Below, piece after piece: positions 63,790-64,000 of a DNA stretch of 64,000 nucleotides. The stretch covers positions 97,866 through 161,865 of the forward strand of contig NZ_CP082289.1 of NCBI RefSeq assembly GCF_019880245.1, in the 5' to 3' direction. Source of the stretch: Halobaculum roseum. GTDB lineage: Archaea; Halobacteriota; Halobacteria; Halobacteriales; Haloferacaceae. The translations under genes and the position numbers were made by a program. The notes beneath the pieces are model-generated. The model did no database searches. It saw only the letters and a program-made list of their open reading frames with translations, and was not told the origin of the DNA. Position 1 is the stretch's first letter. The number at the start of each line of letters is the position of its first letter.

Positions 63790-64000
63790 CAATCTGCATA
63801 ATGTGGATAATGTATATAATGCAAATTGGACTTCTTCAATTGGTTCGTGTGGGTGGCAAAGATTGCGATGAATACGTATGAAATGCTGATAATCTAAATT
63901 ATGTAGATTGCGTAGGGTCGACGGTGAGTATGCCAATTGGGATTGTGCCAACAATCTACGTAATGTACAAAATGTAGATTGTGTAGATGGCGTACGCAAT
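63790..64000. repeat. AT-rich GTAGATT repeat array, possible partition site
   Basis: The end of the window has many related half-sites: AATCTAAATT and ATGTAGATT (63891-63909), AATCTACG (63953-63960), AATGTAGATTGTGTAGATGG (63971-63990), and looser AATCTG, AATGTGGAT copies near 63793-63812. Some pair as inverted repeats. No gene is supported in 63700-64000. Such arrays often precede ParA/SegA-type partition genes, which would lie beyond the edge. Confidence 0.5.

Overview
The window looks like part of a haloarchaeal megaplasmid or other large extrachromosomal replicon. Supporting signs are high GC with acidic predicted proteins, archaeal TFB and TBP homologues, two Orc1/Cdc6 initiators flanked by origin-like repeats, HalOD1 and HTH_10 (bacterio-opsin-activator type) proteins, VirB4/VirD4-type transfer ATPases, and many small CxxC proteins of the kind common on haloarchaeal plasmids. 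No rRNA, tRNA, complete insertion sequence or CRISPR array was seen. Family names are from reading the translations; nothing was searched.

Layout. 1-9.0 kb: transfer and replication block, with a VirB4 ATPase split in two, a very large VirD4/TraD-like protein with extra C-terminal domains, and an AEP-like primase. 9.0-11.3 kb: a low-GC unknown gene and a repeat cluster. 11.3-14.8 kb: small zinc-binding and HalOD1 proteins, a structured GC-rich non-coding stretch and an OB-fold (RPA-like) protein. 15-17.1 kb: a low-GC cargo pair with an AlbA_2 (Schlafen-type) protein. 17.3-22.8 kb: TFB, a mini TFB-like protein, a TumE-type toxin module and small plasmid genes. 22.8-26 kb: an HTH_10 regulator and a Zn/Cd-type P1B ATPase. 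26-35 kb: a long run of short conserved haloarchaeal genes plus a membrane-anchored Mrr-type protein. 35-41 kb: redox/metal island with peroxiredoxin, HxlR regulator, mercuric reductase, ArsR-like regulator, a P1B ATPase with an unusual YPC motif and a CopZ-like chaperone. 41-47.3 kb: plasmid maintenance and anti-restriction genes (TGT-like, ArdC-like, SWIM, HTH-nucleotidyltransferase module). 47.4-50.7 kb: replication origin with two orc1/cdc6 genes. 51-61.6 kb: a defence-like island with a histone-fold protein in a three-gene overlapping operon, a divergent TBP, an EVE/PUA-like protein, a type IIG restriction-methylase and a HEPN-like protein. 62-64 kb: a second HTH-nucleotidyltransferase module and a repeat array at the window edge that may be a partition site.

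The most striking pattern is not a gene. Two dispersed non-coding families run through 11-50 kb. One is an inverted repeat, TTAACCAAC and GTTGGTTAA, in seven copies of almost constant total length (40-42 bp). The other is a GC-rich hairpin placed just after a GTTTWT-like box and 7-56 bases before a start codon, seen about sixteen times; its stem sequences differ between sites while pairing is kept. At three loci the first element sits directly upstream of the second. This suggests a plasmid-wide regulon acting on many of the small accessory genes, possibly linked to the plasmid's own TFB and TBP.
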